Of a stretch of 64,000 nt of DNA, positions 46,848 through 56,130 are shown in pieces. The stretch is from an uncultured bacterium (GTDB lineage Bacteria > Bacillota_I > Bacilli_A > RFN20 > CAG-826). Made by a program: the position numbers and the translations under genes. Below the pieces are notes generated by a model. The model was not told the DNA's origin, did not search any database, and saw nothing but the letters and a program-made list of their open reading frames with translations. Each line of letters opens with the position of its first letter. Position 1 is the stretch's first letter. The stretch covers positions 42,484-106,483 of the forward strand of contig CASDRB010000013.1 in NCBI GenBank assembly GCA_949283025.1. Direction: 5' to 3'.

Positions 46848-48173
46848 TTATTTACCGCTGATATTAAGCGATTTAACAACGATTGATGGTGTAGATATAC
46901 CACTCGATTTTAATTCTACATCTGAACCGATTTCCACCACGTCTTTAAATAATTTCATGATATTCCCAGACAATGTAATTAATGATAAAGGTTCGCTTTT
47001 TTTACCATCTCGAATCATAAACCCTTTGGCTTGCAAAGAAAAGTCCCCGCTTGAATTATTTATGCCAGCGTGCGCGCCTGCTAAAGATGTAATATAAACA
47101 CCATTTTGGACACTTTCAAATAGTTGTTCCAAATTCTTTTTTCCTGGTTTTAGTGATAATGCAAAGCATCCTATCCCTATTTTTGATCCGACATTGATGC
47201 CGTTTCCTGTTGACGCAACCCCATCTTTTTTTGCGGTCTCCATATTATAAATGTATGTTTGTAAAACACCTTTTTTAATAATATCTTTGTTGTATGTGGC
47301 CACCCCTTCATCATCAAACCAACGAGCAAAAATTGTTCTTTTTAATGGAATATCACTAATAGTGATTTTATTAGATGCAATCTTTGTGTTTAATTTTCCT
47401 TCTAATAATGATGTATGTTTTTGCACTTTTTCAGCCGAAGTATGATTGATTAATACGCTGATTAATGTTGTCACACAATCAGATGATAAAACTGTTTTTG
47501 TTTTTTGAGATTCGCATGGTTTACCACCTAATTTTTCTTTTGCTCCTAAAATAATCTTGTCAGCTAATTTTTGCACATCTAATTTAGAATAATCGTTGTC
47601 GATAAAAAATTCATAATTATCTTGTGCGTCATTTTCATCTTTTAATAAAACACCGCCCACAAAAACAAAATAATTGGATTTTTGTTTTAATTTTAAACCA
47701 TGAGAATTTAAAATCATGTTTTCTGAAATGGTTTCTTCAAAACCGACATTCATGACATCCGCTACCCTGCTATCGCCTTTTTCAATTAGCGATTCTAATT
47801 TGAATAAATCAGCCTTTTTTTGTTCAATTGTAATCTTTTCATAACCTTTGTTATAGGTGGAAACTTTATGATAGTGTTCACTACCCCCAAACAATTCAGC
47901 TTTTTCGCTTTTTTCGATTACTTTGGCGTTATTTATCAACATATCGACAGCGTAGTTTAAATTATCTTTTGTCAAGCTAGATAAAGATATGGTTCCAAAC
48001 TTATTATTATATACGCCTCTTATTGATACGCTTCCATCGGTGTTAGCGTTAAAAGTTTCAATTTCATGATGATATAATTGGATGGATAAATTAGATGATT
48101 TTGATACATTGATTTCTACTTCATCTACGCCTTTTTCTTTTGCTAATGCAAAAAATTTATCATAAATGTTCAT
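46848..48173 (-). CDS. tldE: TldE/PmbA family metalloprotease-associated subunit
   Basis: 441 residues. It belongs to the PmbA/TldD fold: it has the TldE-like N-terminal half with SIQLYHHEIETFNAN and the C-terminal segments FARWFDDEGVATYNKDIIKKG and ISDIPLKRT, but lacks the HExxxH zinc motif. TldE forms a heterodimer with TldD that degrades unstructured peptides. Its ATG overlaps the tldD stop (TAATG), so synthesis of the two subunits is coupled. Confidence 0.94.
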   Translation of the reverse strand: MNIYDKFFALAKEKGVDEVEINVSKSSNLSIQLYHHEIETFNANTDGSVSIRGVYNNKFGTISLSSLTKDNLNYAVDMLINNAKVIEKSEKAELFGGSEHYHKVSTYNKGYEKITIEQKKADLFKLESLIEKGDSRVADVMNVGFEETISENMILNSHGLKLKQKSNYFVFVGGVLLKDENDAQDNYEFFIDNDYSKLDVQKLADKIILGAKEKLGGKPCESQKTKTVLSSDCVTTLISVLINHTSAEKVQKHTSLLEGKLNTKIASNKITISDIPLKRTIFARWFDDEGVATYNKDIIKKGVLQTYIYNMETAKKDGVASTGNGINVGSKIGIGCFALSLKPGKKNLEQLFESVQNGVYITSLAGAHAGINNSSGDFSLQAKGFMIRDGKKSEPLSLITLSGNIMKLFKDVVEIGSDVELKSSGISTPSIVVKSLNISGK

Positions 48174-49570
48174 TATTTTAATTCTCCTCCTCTTCCACCA
48201 ACAGTAATTTCGCTGATTCTTAATGTTGGCTGACCGACGTTAGTTCTAATGCTGCCTGATGAAGCACCACACATACCTTGAGCAAGATCTAAATCATTAC
48301 CAACCATATCAATTTTGTGCAATATTTCAGACCCTTTTCCAATGAGCATTGCGCCTTTAACGGGCTCAGCAATTTTGCCGTCTCTAATAATGTATGCTTC
48401 GCTGCAACCAAAGTTAAATTCGCCGGTAGTGGGGTTGACTGAACCTCCATTAAAACCAACCGCATATAAACCTAATTTAGTGGCAGAAATTATTTCTTCT
48501 GGCGTTGATTTTCCATTGGCAATATATGTGTTTGACATTCTTGATGTAGGTTCAAATCTAAATGATTGACGACGGCATGCTCCGTTGCCTTTTTCATTCA
48601 TTCTTCTTCCATTAAAAGAATCAATCATATACTTAGTTAATTTGCCATTTTTAATTAAAATTCTTTTTTCGCCTTTGATGCCCTCATCATCATAGTCGAT
48701 AGAGCCCCAAGCATGAGGAATGGTGGAGTCATCAACAGCAGTGACAATAGGGGAGGCAATCATTTCTCCCATCTTTCCAGCAAAGCACGATAAACCTTTA
48801 GAAACAGCTGATGCCTCTAATGGATGTCCACAGGCTTCATGGAATAAAACGCCACCCCAGCCATTTCCAATAACAACTGGCATAGTTCCTGATGGACATT
48901 CAGCAGCATCTAAATTTTGCAAAGCTACTTTGGCGGCTTTTTTTGCCAATTGTTTCATATCTTTTTTAGTTTTAAAAAAGTTGATATCATCTTGTGTGCC
49001 AGGCATTTCGTATCCGACTTCCATGCTTTTGCCATCGCTGGCAATCACTTGATAACCTGCTCTTCCAAATTGTTGATTGGTTTTGATTATTTCTCCCTTG
49101 GAATTATAAATAATTACATTTCGATGATTGTCGTTATATAGACCATAAGTGCGGACGATGCGTTGATCTAAACCGTCCAACGCTTTTAAACCATCTTTAA
49201 CTAATTCAACTTTTTCTTGTTTGGAAACATCGTTGTAATCAATAGCGATAGGAGAAATGGTTTTATAACGCTTTAATTTTAATTTTTCAACCATTATTTT
49301 TCTTTCGCCTTTAAATGATGCTGCGAGAGTGCTCGCTAAATTTAATAATGATTTTTTGGATAAATCTATGGTGTAACCATAGACACTTTGTAAATCTTTT
49401 AATAAGCGGATGCCGACACCAGTATTGACAGAATCATGAGAAGTTTCTAATTTGTTGTTTTCAATAGTAAAACCATAAGAAGAGCTATCTTCATAAAAAA
49501 TTTCTGCATAATCGGCTCCGGTTGACAACCCGACATTAAGAATGTCAATAGCTAATTTTTTTGAAATCAT
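48173..49570 (-). CDS. tldD: TldD metalloprotease catalytic subunit
   Basis: 465 residues. The zinc-binding HExxxH motif is present in GGVLFHEACGHPLEA (about residues 235-249), and later parts SIDYDDEGIKGEKRILIKNG and GFNGGSVNPTTGEFNFGCSEAY are typical. TldD-TldE proteases act in the cytoplasm on unfolded peptides and mature some RiPP precursors; no RiPP gene was seen nearby. SD AAAGGA. Its promoter diverges from the arsR promoter. Confidence 0.96.
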   Translation of the reverse strand: MISKKLAIDILNVGLSTGADYAEIFYEDSSSYGFTIENNKLETSHDSVNTGVGIRLLKDLQSVYGYTIDLSKKSLLNLASTLAASFKGERKIMVEKLKLKRYKTISPIAIDYNDVSKQEKVELVKDGLKALDGLDQRIVRTYGLYNDNHRNVIIYNSKGEIIKTNQQFGRAGYQVIASDGKSMEVGYEMPGTQDDINFFKTKKDMKQLAKKAAKVALQNLDAAECPSGTMPVVIGNGWGGVLFHEACGHPLEASAVSKGLSCFAGKMGEMIASPIVTAVDDSTIPHAWGSIDYDDEGIKGEKRILIKNGKLTKYMIDSFNGRRMNEKGNGACRRQSFRFEPTSRMSNTYIANGKSTPEEIISATKLGLYAVGFNGGSVNPTTGEFNFGCSEAYIIRDGKIAEPVKGAMLIGKGSEILHKIDMVGNDLDLAQGMCGASSGSIRTNVGQPTLRISEITVGGRGGELK

Positions 49571-49597
49571 AAATTATGTCCTTTCTTTAATGGGACT

Positions 49598-49626
49598 ATT
49601 GTAGGCGTGCTCAATATTTTTGTCAA
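49598..49626 (-). promoter_or_regulatory. Sigma-A promoter of tldD-tldE
   Basis: Minus strand TTGACA (49626-49621), 17-nt spacer, TACAAT (49603-49598), 28 nt before the tldD start. Confidence 0.8.
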
Positions 49627-49636
49627 TAAAATATGC

Positions 49637-49698
49637 TTGACAACATGAATAATTGTTCATATATTAGATGTGTACAGAATATGAATGATGGTTCATAT
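49637..49698 (+). promoter_or_regulatory. arsR promoter with two ArsR-type operators
   Basis: TTGACA (49637-49642), 17 nt, TATATT (49660-49665). Operator 1, ATGAATAATTGTTCAT (49645-49660), fills the spacer. Operator 2, ATATGAATGATGGTTCATAT (49679-49698), lies between the start of transcription and the SD. Both fit the TGAA-N6-TTCA pattern of CadC/SmtB repressors. Confidence 0.8.
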
Positions 49699-49709
49699 GG
49701 AGGGCAATT

Positions 49710-50021
49710 ATGAAAAAAATGAATATTAATGATGTGACCATAACCAAGATGTCCCAACTATTGATGATTGCTGCAGATGAAACTAGATTAAAAATTTTGT
49801 TTGCGCTTTTGCAAAATAAAAGGATGTGTGTGGGGGATATTCAAGAGACAATTAGCGCCTCTCAATCCTTGGTCAGTCATCAACTAGCTGTTTTAAAAAG
49901 AAATAAATTGGTTTCATCTTCCAAAGAAGGCAATAAAAATTATTATTTTTTAGATGATGAACATGTTTATGAACTTATTAAAGTTGCTTATGACCATGTT
50001 ATGGAGAAAAAAGATGCATAA
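49710..50021 (+). CDS. ArsR/SmtB-type metal-sensing repressor
   Basis: 103 residues with a winged helix: DETRLKILFALLQNKRMCVGD, IQETISASQSLVSHQLAVLKRNKLV (recognition helix) and a beta wing SSKEGNKNYYFL. Metal sites cannot be fixed from sequence: there is only one Cys (in RMCVGD), but the C-terminal helix has DDEHVYELIKVAYDH, similar to the alpha-5 Zn site of SmtB/CzrA (D, H, H). It overlaps the ATPase gene by 8 nt and should repress it until Zn(II) or a similar ion binds. SD GGAGGG. Confidence 0.93.
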   Translation: MKKMNINDVTITKMSQLLMIAADETRLKILFALLQNKRMCVGDIQETISASQSLVSHQLAVLKRNKLVSSSKEGNKNYYFLDDEHVYELIKVAYDHVMEKKDA

Positions 50022-52176
50022 AGTTGTTTATCATATTCAAGGTCTTGATTGCCCTAACTGTGCTAGAGGATTAAATGATTATATTAATACAATTGATGGA
50101 ATCAAAACTTCTGAAATTAATTTTATTAACGAAACATTAACAATTGTTTATAATCAAAAACCTTTCGATTTAAAAAAACTCAATGAATTAGTATTAAAAG
50201 GTTCTGATGACCCTGTTGTTATTACTTTAAATGAGAAAAATAATACTAAAGCGGAATTTAAAATATTTGATAAAGATGTCATAGGGCTATTAATTCGTGT
50301 TTTTGTTGCGACTATTTTATTAATTATTGCTCGTTTTGTTTTTACTGCATTTGTACAAAATCAATATGATGTTTTTTGGGGTCTAATGTTAGGGACATAT
50401 ATAATTGCTTATTTAATTGTTGCTTATGATTATATTTGGAAATTTTTAAAAGCCTTCCGTCACCCTAAGACAATGATTAACGAAGTGGTGTTGATGGTGG
50501 TGGCTTCAATTGGGGCTTTTGCTATTCAAGAATTTCCTGAAGCAGTTTTAGTTATGATTTTGGCGCAGGTTGGAGAAGTATTTGAACATGTATCATTGAA
50601 TAAATCTAAAAATATTATCGTCACAACGATTGATTCTCGCCCAAAGATGGCAAATGTATATCAAAATGGTCAATTAATTAATGTTGAAGCTGAAAATTTA
50701 AATATTGGAGACACTATTGTTTTAAAATCAGGCGATGTTGTTCCAGTAGATGGAATTGTCACAACCGGAGAAGGGCTTTTAGATACATCAAGTGTCACTG
50801 GTGAATTTGAACCAGTCTCTATAAAAAATAATAGTGTTGTCTATTCTGGAACGACATTAATTGATGGTACAGTAGATTTAAAAGTTAGTCACCGTTTCGA
50901 AGATTCTACGACTTCTAAAATTTTAGAGATGGTCATGGAATCAAGCCAGCATAAATCTAAAGCCGAAAATTTTATTTCTAAATTCGCTAAAATTTATACT
51001 CCAATTGTCTTTGTATTGGCTTTGGTTATTGGTGGTGTAGTTCCGCTTATTATATCTTTAATAAACGGGAATTTTGATAGTGGAATATGGCATAAATTTA
51101 TATATATTGCACTGACATTTTTAGTTATTTCTTGTCCTTGTGCGATTGTGATTTCGGTGCCTCTTGCATATTTTGTGGGCACAGCCTTAGCCTCTAAAGG
51201 AGGGGTAATCATCAAAGGTACGAATTATTTAGACCGGTTAAATGATTTGTCTTTGGTGGTAAGCGATAAAACTGGGACATTAACAACTGGTAAATTTAAC
51301 ATAGAAATCCGCGATTTAAATAATATAGATGAAAAGACATTTAAACAATTAATTTTTATGTTGGAATCGCATTCTAACCACCCTATTGCTAAAGAAATAG
51401 CATCACAATTTAATGTTGATATAAAATTGAAAAATCTAAAAAATTTCCATGATTTGCCAGGTTTTGGAGTAATAGGAGAATACAATAAGAAAGTTTTATT
51501 ATTTGGAAATATTAATTTAATGGAAAAAGAAAATATTAAAGTTCCAATTTTTAAAAACGATGACCATTGTTTGTATTTAGCTATTAATAACACATATGTA
51601 GGAACAATTTGTGTTGATGACACAATCAAAGAAAGCGCAAAGCCATTTATATCATTTTTAAATAATAAAAATATTCAAACATTGATGCTGACAGGTGGCA
51701 ATCAAAAAAGTGCTCAAACTGTAGCGAATAAACTAGGCATATCTAGATTTGAGTCTAATTTGTTACCTGAAGACAAGATTAAATATTTAAAACAAGAATT
51801 AGATAGTAAAAATCCATCAAGCGCGATTGCGTATTTAGGAGACGGAATTAACGATGCCCCAAGTATTATTTTAGCCGATATTGGCATTGCTATGGGCGGA
51901 TTAGGCTCTGATGCTAGCAAACAAAATGCGGACATTGTTTTAATCAATGATGACTTATTTAAAATTGCTGAAACAATCGACATAGCAAAAGCCACTAGAC
52001 GACGTGCTATTTTTAACATCGTTGTGGCTTTGTTAATTAAATTGAGCGTGATGATATTGGCGATGTTTTCTTTAATTAATATGTGGGTTGCAGTATTGAC
52101 CGATACCGGTTTAGCGGTGGTGTTAATTATATCTTCAATATTGTTAATCAAACATCGTGTTAAATTAAAGCAATAA
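50014..52176 (+). CDS. P1B-type Zn/Cd-translocating ATPase (ZntA/CadA-like)
   Basis: 720 residues, starting at ATG 50014 behind GGAGA. The N-terminal HMA domain has GLDCPNCARGL. Membrane helices follow, then actuator TGEFEP, the ion-channel motif SCPCAIVIS (about 373-381), the phosphorylation site SDKTGTLTTG, the HP motif SHSNHPIAKE, and GDGINDAPS. The last membrane region has VLTDTGLAVVL, whose Asp matches the P1B-2 group that exports Zn, Cd and Pb. The upstream ArsR and its two operators fit metal-inducible detoxification. Its 3' end overlaps the convergent gene by 17 nt. Confidence 0.95.
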   Translation: MHKVVYHIQGLDCPNCARGLNDYINTIDGIKTSEINFINETLTIVYNQKPFDLKKLNELVLKGSDDPVVITLNEKNNTKAEFKIFDKDVIGLLIRVFVATILLIIARFVFTAFVQNQYDVFWGLMLGTYIIAYLIVAYDYIWKFLKAFRHPKTMINEVVLMVVASIGAFAIQEFPEAVLVMILAQVGEVFEHVSLNKSKNIIVTTIDSRPKMANVYQNGQLINVEAENLNIGDTIVLKSGDVVPVDGIVTTGEGLLDTSSVTGEFEPVSIKNNSVVYSGTTLIDGTVDLKVSHRFEDSTTSKILEMVMESSQHKSKAENFISKFAKIYTPIVFVLALVIGGVVPLIISLINGNFDSGIWHKFIYIALTFLVISCPCAIVISVPLAYFVGTALASKGGVIIKGTNYLDRLNDLSLVVSDKTGTLTTGKFNIEIRDLNNIDEKTFKQLIFMLESHSNHPIAKEIASQFNVDIKLKNLKNFHDLPGFGVIGEYNKKVLLFGNINLMEKENIKVPIFKNDDHCLYLAINNTYVGTICVDDTIKESAKPFISFLNNKNIQTLMLTGGNQKSAQTVANKLGISRFESNLLPEDKIKYLKQELDSKNPSSAIAYLGDGINDAPSIILADIGIAMGGLGSDASKQNADIVLINDDLFKIAETIDIAKATRRRAIFNIVVALLIKLSVMILAMFSLINMWVAVLTDTGLAVVLIISSILLIKHRVKLKQ

Positions 52177-52840
52177 TTCCTATTAGTTGAATTATGGTGC
52201 CAATTATTACGAATAAGTGGAAGACGCTATGCATCCACTTTTTCTTTTTGCCTAATCCATAAAATAGCACACCTAGTGTATAAGCTATACCGCCAAATAA
52301 AATATACATCATTGAATTGTAAGGCATTAATGTAACTGCCGGCCAAGCAAATATGACTAGCCATCCCATGACAACATATAAAATAATTGTGAAAATTTTA
52401 ATAAACTTATTGTTAATATTAATTAAATTTAGAACCGATCCTATGATTAAACAGCCAACTTCTATCAAAATCATAGTTAACCCTAAAGCATTAGGGAAAA
52501 CAATTGCACATATTGGCGCATAAGTACCAGCTATTAAAACGTATACTGTATTATGGTCGATGACTCTAAATATTCTTTTCCAGTGGGATTTAGGATCAAT
52601 TAGATGATATGTGGTCGATATAGCGTATAAAAACATCATGGAAAAACTATATATAATTAATGATGTCATAACTAATGGAGATAAATTTTGAGTTATCCCT
52701 ATTGAAATAAAAATCAATAAAGAAACAAAACCAATCACAATTCCTATTAAATGAGACACCCAATTAAAAACTTCTTCGCCCTTTGAATAGTTTGGAACTG
52801 GTTTAGTTAATAATACTTGTTTATATTCGTTAATAGACAT
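52160..52840 (-). CDS. Hemolysin III / YqfA family (PAQR-like) membrane protein
   Basis: 226 residues with seven predicted helices. Family motifs: EEVFNWVSHLIGIVIG (N-terminal His), STTYHLI, FRVIDHNTVYVLIAGTYAP and HSVFHLFVIIG (C-terminal His). In PAQR proteins these His/Asp residues bind zinc. The name hemolysin is historical; a housekeeping membrane or lipid role is more likely. I chose ATG 52840 because AGGAGGT precedes it; a longer frame to 52891 has no SD. Confidence 0.9.
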   Translation of the reverse strand: MSINEYKQVLLTKPVPNYSKGEEVFNWVSHLIGIVIGFVSLLIFISIGITQNLSPLVMTSLIIYSFSMMFLYAISTTYHLIDPKSHWKRIFRVIDHNTVYVLIAGTYAPICAIVFPNALGLTMILIEVGCLIIGSVLNLININNKFIKIFTIILYVVMGWLVIFAWPAVTLMPYNSMMYILFGGIAYTLGVLFYGLGKKKKWMHSVFHLFVIIGTIIQLIGIIALI

Positions 52841-53069
52841 AATTTTACCTCCTGATAGAAAGTATTTTAAAAAAACAAAAACAAATATCATACCTACTGA
52901 TTTAAAAAATTATTGAACTTATATTTTATTGATAGTAGAGCGAATTTTTTTGCTCTACCAATAGTAGAAACACAGTTCTAATTGAACCAATTATTATATT
53001 ATAATAAAAATTTTTAATTTTAGTTTCATAATGAAAATTGATAAAAAAAATACTAAACTAAAATAGTCT
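52841..53069. other. Divergent intergenic region with hairpin
   Basis: 229 nt, AT-rich, no gene. GTAGAGC (52935-52941) and GCTCTAC (52952-52958) form a hairpin with a T-rich loop. GTTC-TAATT-GAAC lies near 52975-52987 and a TATAAT at 53000-53005. I cannot assign a clear promoter to cpoA; TTGATA and TAAAAT near the start are only 15 nt apart. Confidence 0.4.
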
Positions 53070-54086
53070 ATGAAAGTTTTGTTATATTTTGAAGCTGAAA
53101 ACAAAATTAAAACATCGGGGATAGGAAGAGCTTTAAAACATCAAATTAAAGCTTTATCATCTGCTGGTGTAGATTATACATTATCAAGCAAAGATCAGTT
53201 TGATATCGCTCATTTGAACACTTATTTTCCTCATAGCAAAAAATTATTAAAAAGATTAAAAAGAAAACATATTCCAGTCATTGTGCATGGCCATTCCACA
53301 ATTGAAGATTTTAAAAATTCTTTTAAATTATGGAAATTGATGGCTTTATGGTTTAATCCTAATTTGATGTGGTTTTATAAAAATGCAGATTTTATTATTA
53401 CTCCAACTGAATATTCTAAACGTTGTATAGATGCGTATGATACTGGAACTGAAGTTATCTATGTTTCAAATGGAATAGATCCCGATGAATACGCTTATGA
53501 TGAAAATAAGATTAAAGCTTTTAAGGAATATTTTCATATTCAAGAAGGCCAAAAAGTGGTGATGGGGGTCGGGTTCCCATTTAATCGAAAAGGTATTAAA
53601 GACTTTTTTGAAATAGCAAGGAAAAGACCAAATATAACTTTCATATGGTTTGGATATTTGCACCCATTATTAGTATCATCTGATGTCAAAAAAGCAATTA
53701 AACACAAACCGGATAATGTTATTATGCCTGGATATATTGATAACGCTATTATTAAAGGTGCTTATCGTTATTGCGAATGCTTATTATTTACTTCCTATGA
53801 AGAAACAGAGGGCATCGTAGTATTAGAAGCGCTCGCATCATCTTGCCCTGTGTTGATTCGCGATATCGGAGTATATTCTGATTGGTTAGAAGATAAAAGA
53901 GATTGTTATAAAGCTAAAAATAACGAGGAATTTGTTGAAAAATTAGATTATTTAATGAGTCATGATAATTCTAAAATTATTGGCAACGGTCTAAAATTAG
54001 TGGAAGAAAGAACGCTTGAAAAAGTGGGGCAACAATTAAAAGAAGCGTATCAAAATTTGTTAGATAAATTTAATAGTAAACACTAA
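53070..54086 (+). CDS. GT4 glycolipid glycosyltransferase, CpoA-like
   Basis: 338 residues. It starts MKVLLYFEAENKIKTSGIGRA and continues with VIVHGHSTIEDFKNSFKLWK, which resembles pneumococcal CpoA and related diacylglycerol-glucoside glycosyltransferases. The donor-site E-x7-E motif is complete in EETEGIVVLEALASSCPVL (about residues 250-268). It probably adds the second sugar to a glucosyl-diacylglycerol at the inner membrane face; sugar specificity is unknown. A weaker paralogue lies after gyrA. No SD precedes the ATG. The two GT4 genes may act in the same glycolipid pathway. Confidence 0.87.
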   Translation: MKVLLYFEAENKIKTSGIGRALKHQIKALSSAGVDYTLSSKDQFDIAHLNTYFPHSKKLLKRLKRKHIPVIVHGHSTIEDFKNSFKLWKLMALWFNPNLMWFYKNADFIITPTEYSKRCIDAYDTGTEVIYVSNGIDPDEYAYDENKIKAFKEYFHIQEGQKVVMGVGFPFNRKGIKDFFEIARKRPNITFIWFGYLHPLLVSSDVKKAIKHKPDNVIMPGYIDNAIIKGAYRYCECLLFTSYEETEGIVVLEALASSCPVLIRDIGVYSDWLEDKRDCYKAKNNEEFVEKLDYLMSHDNSKIIGNGLKLVEERTLEKVGQQLKEAYQNLLDKFNSKH

Positions 54087-54120
54087 TCGAATAATTTATA
54101 TTTGCATTTTAAACCTAATA

Positions 54121-54180
54121 TATGATAGTATCATATCGCACGACTTACTTTGAACCACGACGTTCAAGGCGGAAGGAGTT
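54121..54180 (+). promoter_or_regulatory. Structured leader of rpmE
   Basis: TATGATA-G-TATCATA (54121-54135) is a perfect palindrome that may overlap the -10 region. TTGAAC (54150-54155), loop CACGAC, GTTCAA (54162-54167) forms a hairpin just before the SD GGAAGGAG. This could be an autoregulatory L31 leader; no protein-binding motif was verified. Confidence 0.4.
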
Positions 54181-54186
54181 AAAAAG

Positions 54187-54405
54187 ATGAAAAAAGGCAT
54201 TCACCCAAATTATCACAAATGCACAGTTACATGCGTTTCCTGCGGAGCGACATTTGAAACCGGTTCTGTTTTAAAAGAAATCCGTGTTGATACATGCGCT
54301 AATTGCCACCCATTTTATACTGGCAAAAAACGCTTTGTGCAAGCTGAAGGAAAAGTTGATAAATTCAACAAAAAATGGGGCATCAAAAATAACGAAGACA
54401 AATAG
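54187..54405 (+). CDS. rpmE: 50S ribosomal protein L31 (zinc-binding type)
   Basis: 72 residues. It starts [20 protein letters not shown] and has four Cys in total (C-x3-C-x2-C and [14 protein letters not shown]), the zinc-binding C+ form. SD GGAAGGAG. A bacterium with only C+ L31 needs zinc here; a C- paralogue is not in the window. A terminator follows. Confidence 0.97.
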   Translation: MKKGIHPNYHKCTVTCVSCGATFETGSVLKEIRVDTCANCHPFYTGKKRFVQAEGKVDKFNKKWGIKNNEDK

Positions 54406-54427
54406 TCCCAATCAAATTATTAACAAT

Positions 54428-54455
54428 AAGCAGGATTTCCTGCTTTTTGTTTTTA
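54428..54455 (+). terminator. Terminator after rpmE
   Basis: AAGCAGGA, loop TT, TCCTGCTT (54428-54445), followed by a T-rich tail. Confidence 0.85.
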
Positions 54456-54492
54456 ATTAAACAAGTATAATTACAAATAGAGGTCATTTCCT

Positions 54493-56079
54493 ATGAGCAA
54501 AAAATTTTATGTAACTACACCAATTTATTATCCAAGCAATAAACTACATATCGGGCATGCTTATTGCACGACATTAACCGATGCTTTAGCAAGATATAAT
54601 CGTTTAAAAGGCAACGAAACATTTTTTCTTACCGGTTCAGATGAACACGGTATGAAAATTGAAAAAAACGCTTTGGCGGCTAATAAGACCCCAATTGCCT
54701 TTGTCGATGAAATTGTCGCTTCTTTTAAAAAATTGTGGAAAGCGTTAGACATTTCTAATGATAAATATATTAGAACAACAGACGAATATCATGTTAAAAC
54801 AGTTCAAAAAATCTTTTCTAAATTGCTTGAACAAGGCGATATTTATTTAGGCGAGTATGAGGGATGGTATTGTAAAGAATGCGAAGCTTTTTGGACTGAT
54901 ATTCAAGTAGGGGAAGAACACGTCTGCCCAGACTGTGGTCGTCCAGTTTCAAAAGCTCACGAAGAAGCATATTTTTTCAAAACTTCAAAATATGTCGACC
55001 GCTTGCTAAAGTTTTATGATGAAAATTTGTCTTTCATTACCCCTGAATCAAGAAAAAATGAGATGATTAACACATTTATTAAACCCGGATTAGAAGATTT
55101 GTGCGTGTCTAGAACATCTTTTAGTTGGGGCGTTCCAGTTTTAGAAAACCCTAAACATGTCGTATATGTTTGGTTAGATGCATTGACTAATTACATTTCG
55201 GCTTTAGGATATTTGCAAGATGATGATTCTAATTTTAAAAAATTTTGGTTAGATGATGAGAGCCAAAAAGTTCATATTTTAGGGGCTGATATTACAAGAT
55301 TCCACGCGATATATTGGCCGATGTTTTTAATGGCTTTAAATTTGCCTTTACCTAATCGTGAATTTGTTCATGGGTTGTTAATGACAAAAGATGGCAAAAT
55401 GTCAAAATCTAAAGGTAATACTATCGATCCATATCCATTGATTGAAAGATATGGTGTAGATGCAGTTCGTTATTATTTATGTCGCGAAGTTAATTTTGGC
55501 AGCGATGGTCAATTTACTCCCGAACAATTCGTTGAAAGAATTAATATGGATTTGGCCAATAATGTTGGTAACTTGTTAAATCGTACAGTATCGATGATTG
55601 ACAAATATTTTCAAGGTGTCATCCCTGATTTTGTCACAAACATTAATGGTGTTGATAAAGATTTAGATATGACAATTTCTTCCAACATTAAATTATATGA
55701 GCAAGCTTTTGATGATTTAAGGGTGACAGATGCGATTATTGCCGCTACCGATATAACAGCAAGAGCAAATAAATATATTGATGAAACTATGCCATGGGTT
55801 TTAGCTAAACAAGAAGATAAAACGCCTTTAAAATCATGCATGGCGCATTTGGTTAGAGCGTTATATGTAACCGCTATTTTGCTTAAACCAGCATTAGTGA
55901 ATAAATCGGACGAACTATTAGATCAATTAGGTGTGGATAAAAATAATCGTGAATATCAAAGTATATTTAATGAAAATGTTTTAAATGGTTTAATCGTTAA
56001 AAAAGGCGCGCCATTATTTCCTAGATTAGATGCTAGTATTGAAGTTCCAATCATTGTTGAAATGATGAGCAAAAAATAA
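54493..56079 (+). CDS. metG: Methionine--tRNA ligase
   Basis: 528 residues. Class I signatures are TPIYYPSNKLHIGHAY (HIGH motif, residues 17-20) and DGKMSKSKGNTI (KMSKS motif). The zinc knuckle has two Cys pairs, CKECEAFW and CPDCGRPV. The length matches the form without a C-terminal EMAP-like tRNA-binding domain. SD AGAGGT. Single gene, followed by a bidirectional terminator. Confidence 0.97.
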   Translation: MSKKFYVTTPIYYPSNKLHIGHAYCTTLTDALARYNRLKGNETFFLTGSDEHGMKIEKNALAANKTPIAFVDEIVASFKKLWKALDISNDKYIRTTDEYHVKTVQKIFSKLLEQGDIYLGEYEGWYCKECEAFWTDIQVGEEHVCPDCGRPVSKAHEEAYFFKTSKYVDRLLKFYDENLSFITPESRKNEMINTFIKPGLEDLCVSRTSFSWGVPVLENPKHVVYVWLDALTNYISALGYLQDDDSNFKKFWLDDESQKVHILGADITRFHAIYWPMFLMALNLPLPNREFVHGLLMTKDGKMSKSKGNTIDPYPLIERYGVDAVRYYLCREVNFGSDGQFTPEQFVERINMDLANNVGNLLNRTVSMIDKYFQGVIPDFVTNINGVDKDLDMTISSNIKLYEQAFDDLRVTDAIIAATDITARANKYIDETMPWVLAKQEDKTPLKSCMAHLVRALYVTAILLKPALVNKSDELLDQLGVDKNNREYQSIFNENVLNGLIVKKGAPLFPRLDASIEVPIIVEMMSKK

Positions 56080-56100
56080 AAAATAATTGATTTTTGCAAC

Positions 56101-56130
56101 AAAAAAGAGGATTTTGGTCCTCTTTTTATT
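56101..56130. terminator. Bidirectional terminator
   Basis: AAAAGAGGA, loop, TCCTCTTTTT (56102-56126), between convergent metG and the DUF2188-like gene. Confidence 0.8.

Noticed and set aside
46848..49570. RiPP or microcin maturation locus suggested by TldD/TldE
   Set aside because: No precursor peptide, modification enzyme or dedicated exporter is adjacent; the pair is widespread as a general peptidase.
51225..52151. Two long antisense frames under the Zn/Cd ATPase
   Set aside because: No SD, no recognisable domain, and the plus-strand frame has complete P-type motifs.
52160..52840. A haemolytic toxin
   Set aside because: The family name is historical; the sequence is a seven-helix PAQR-like membrane protein without toxin features.
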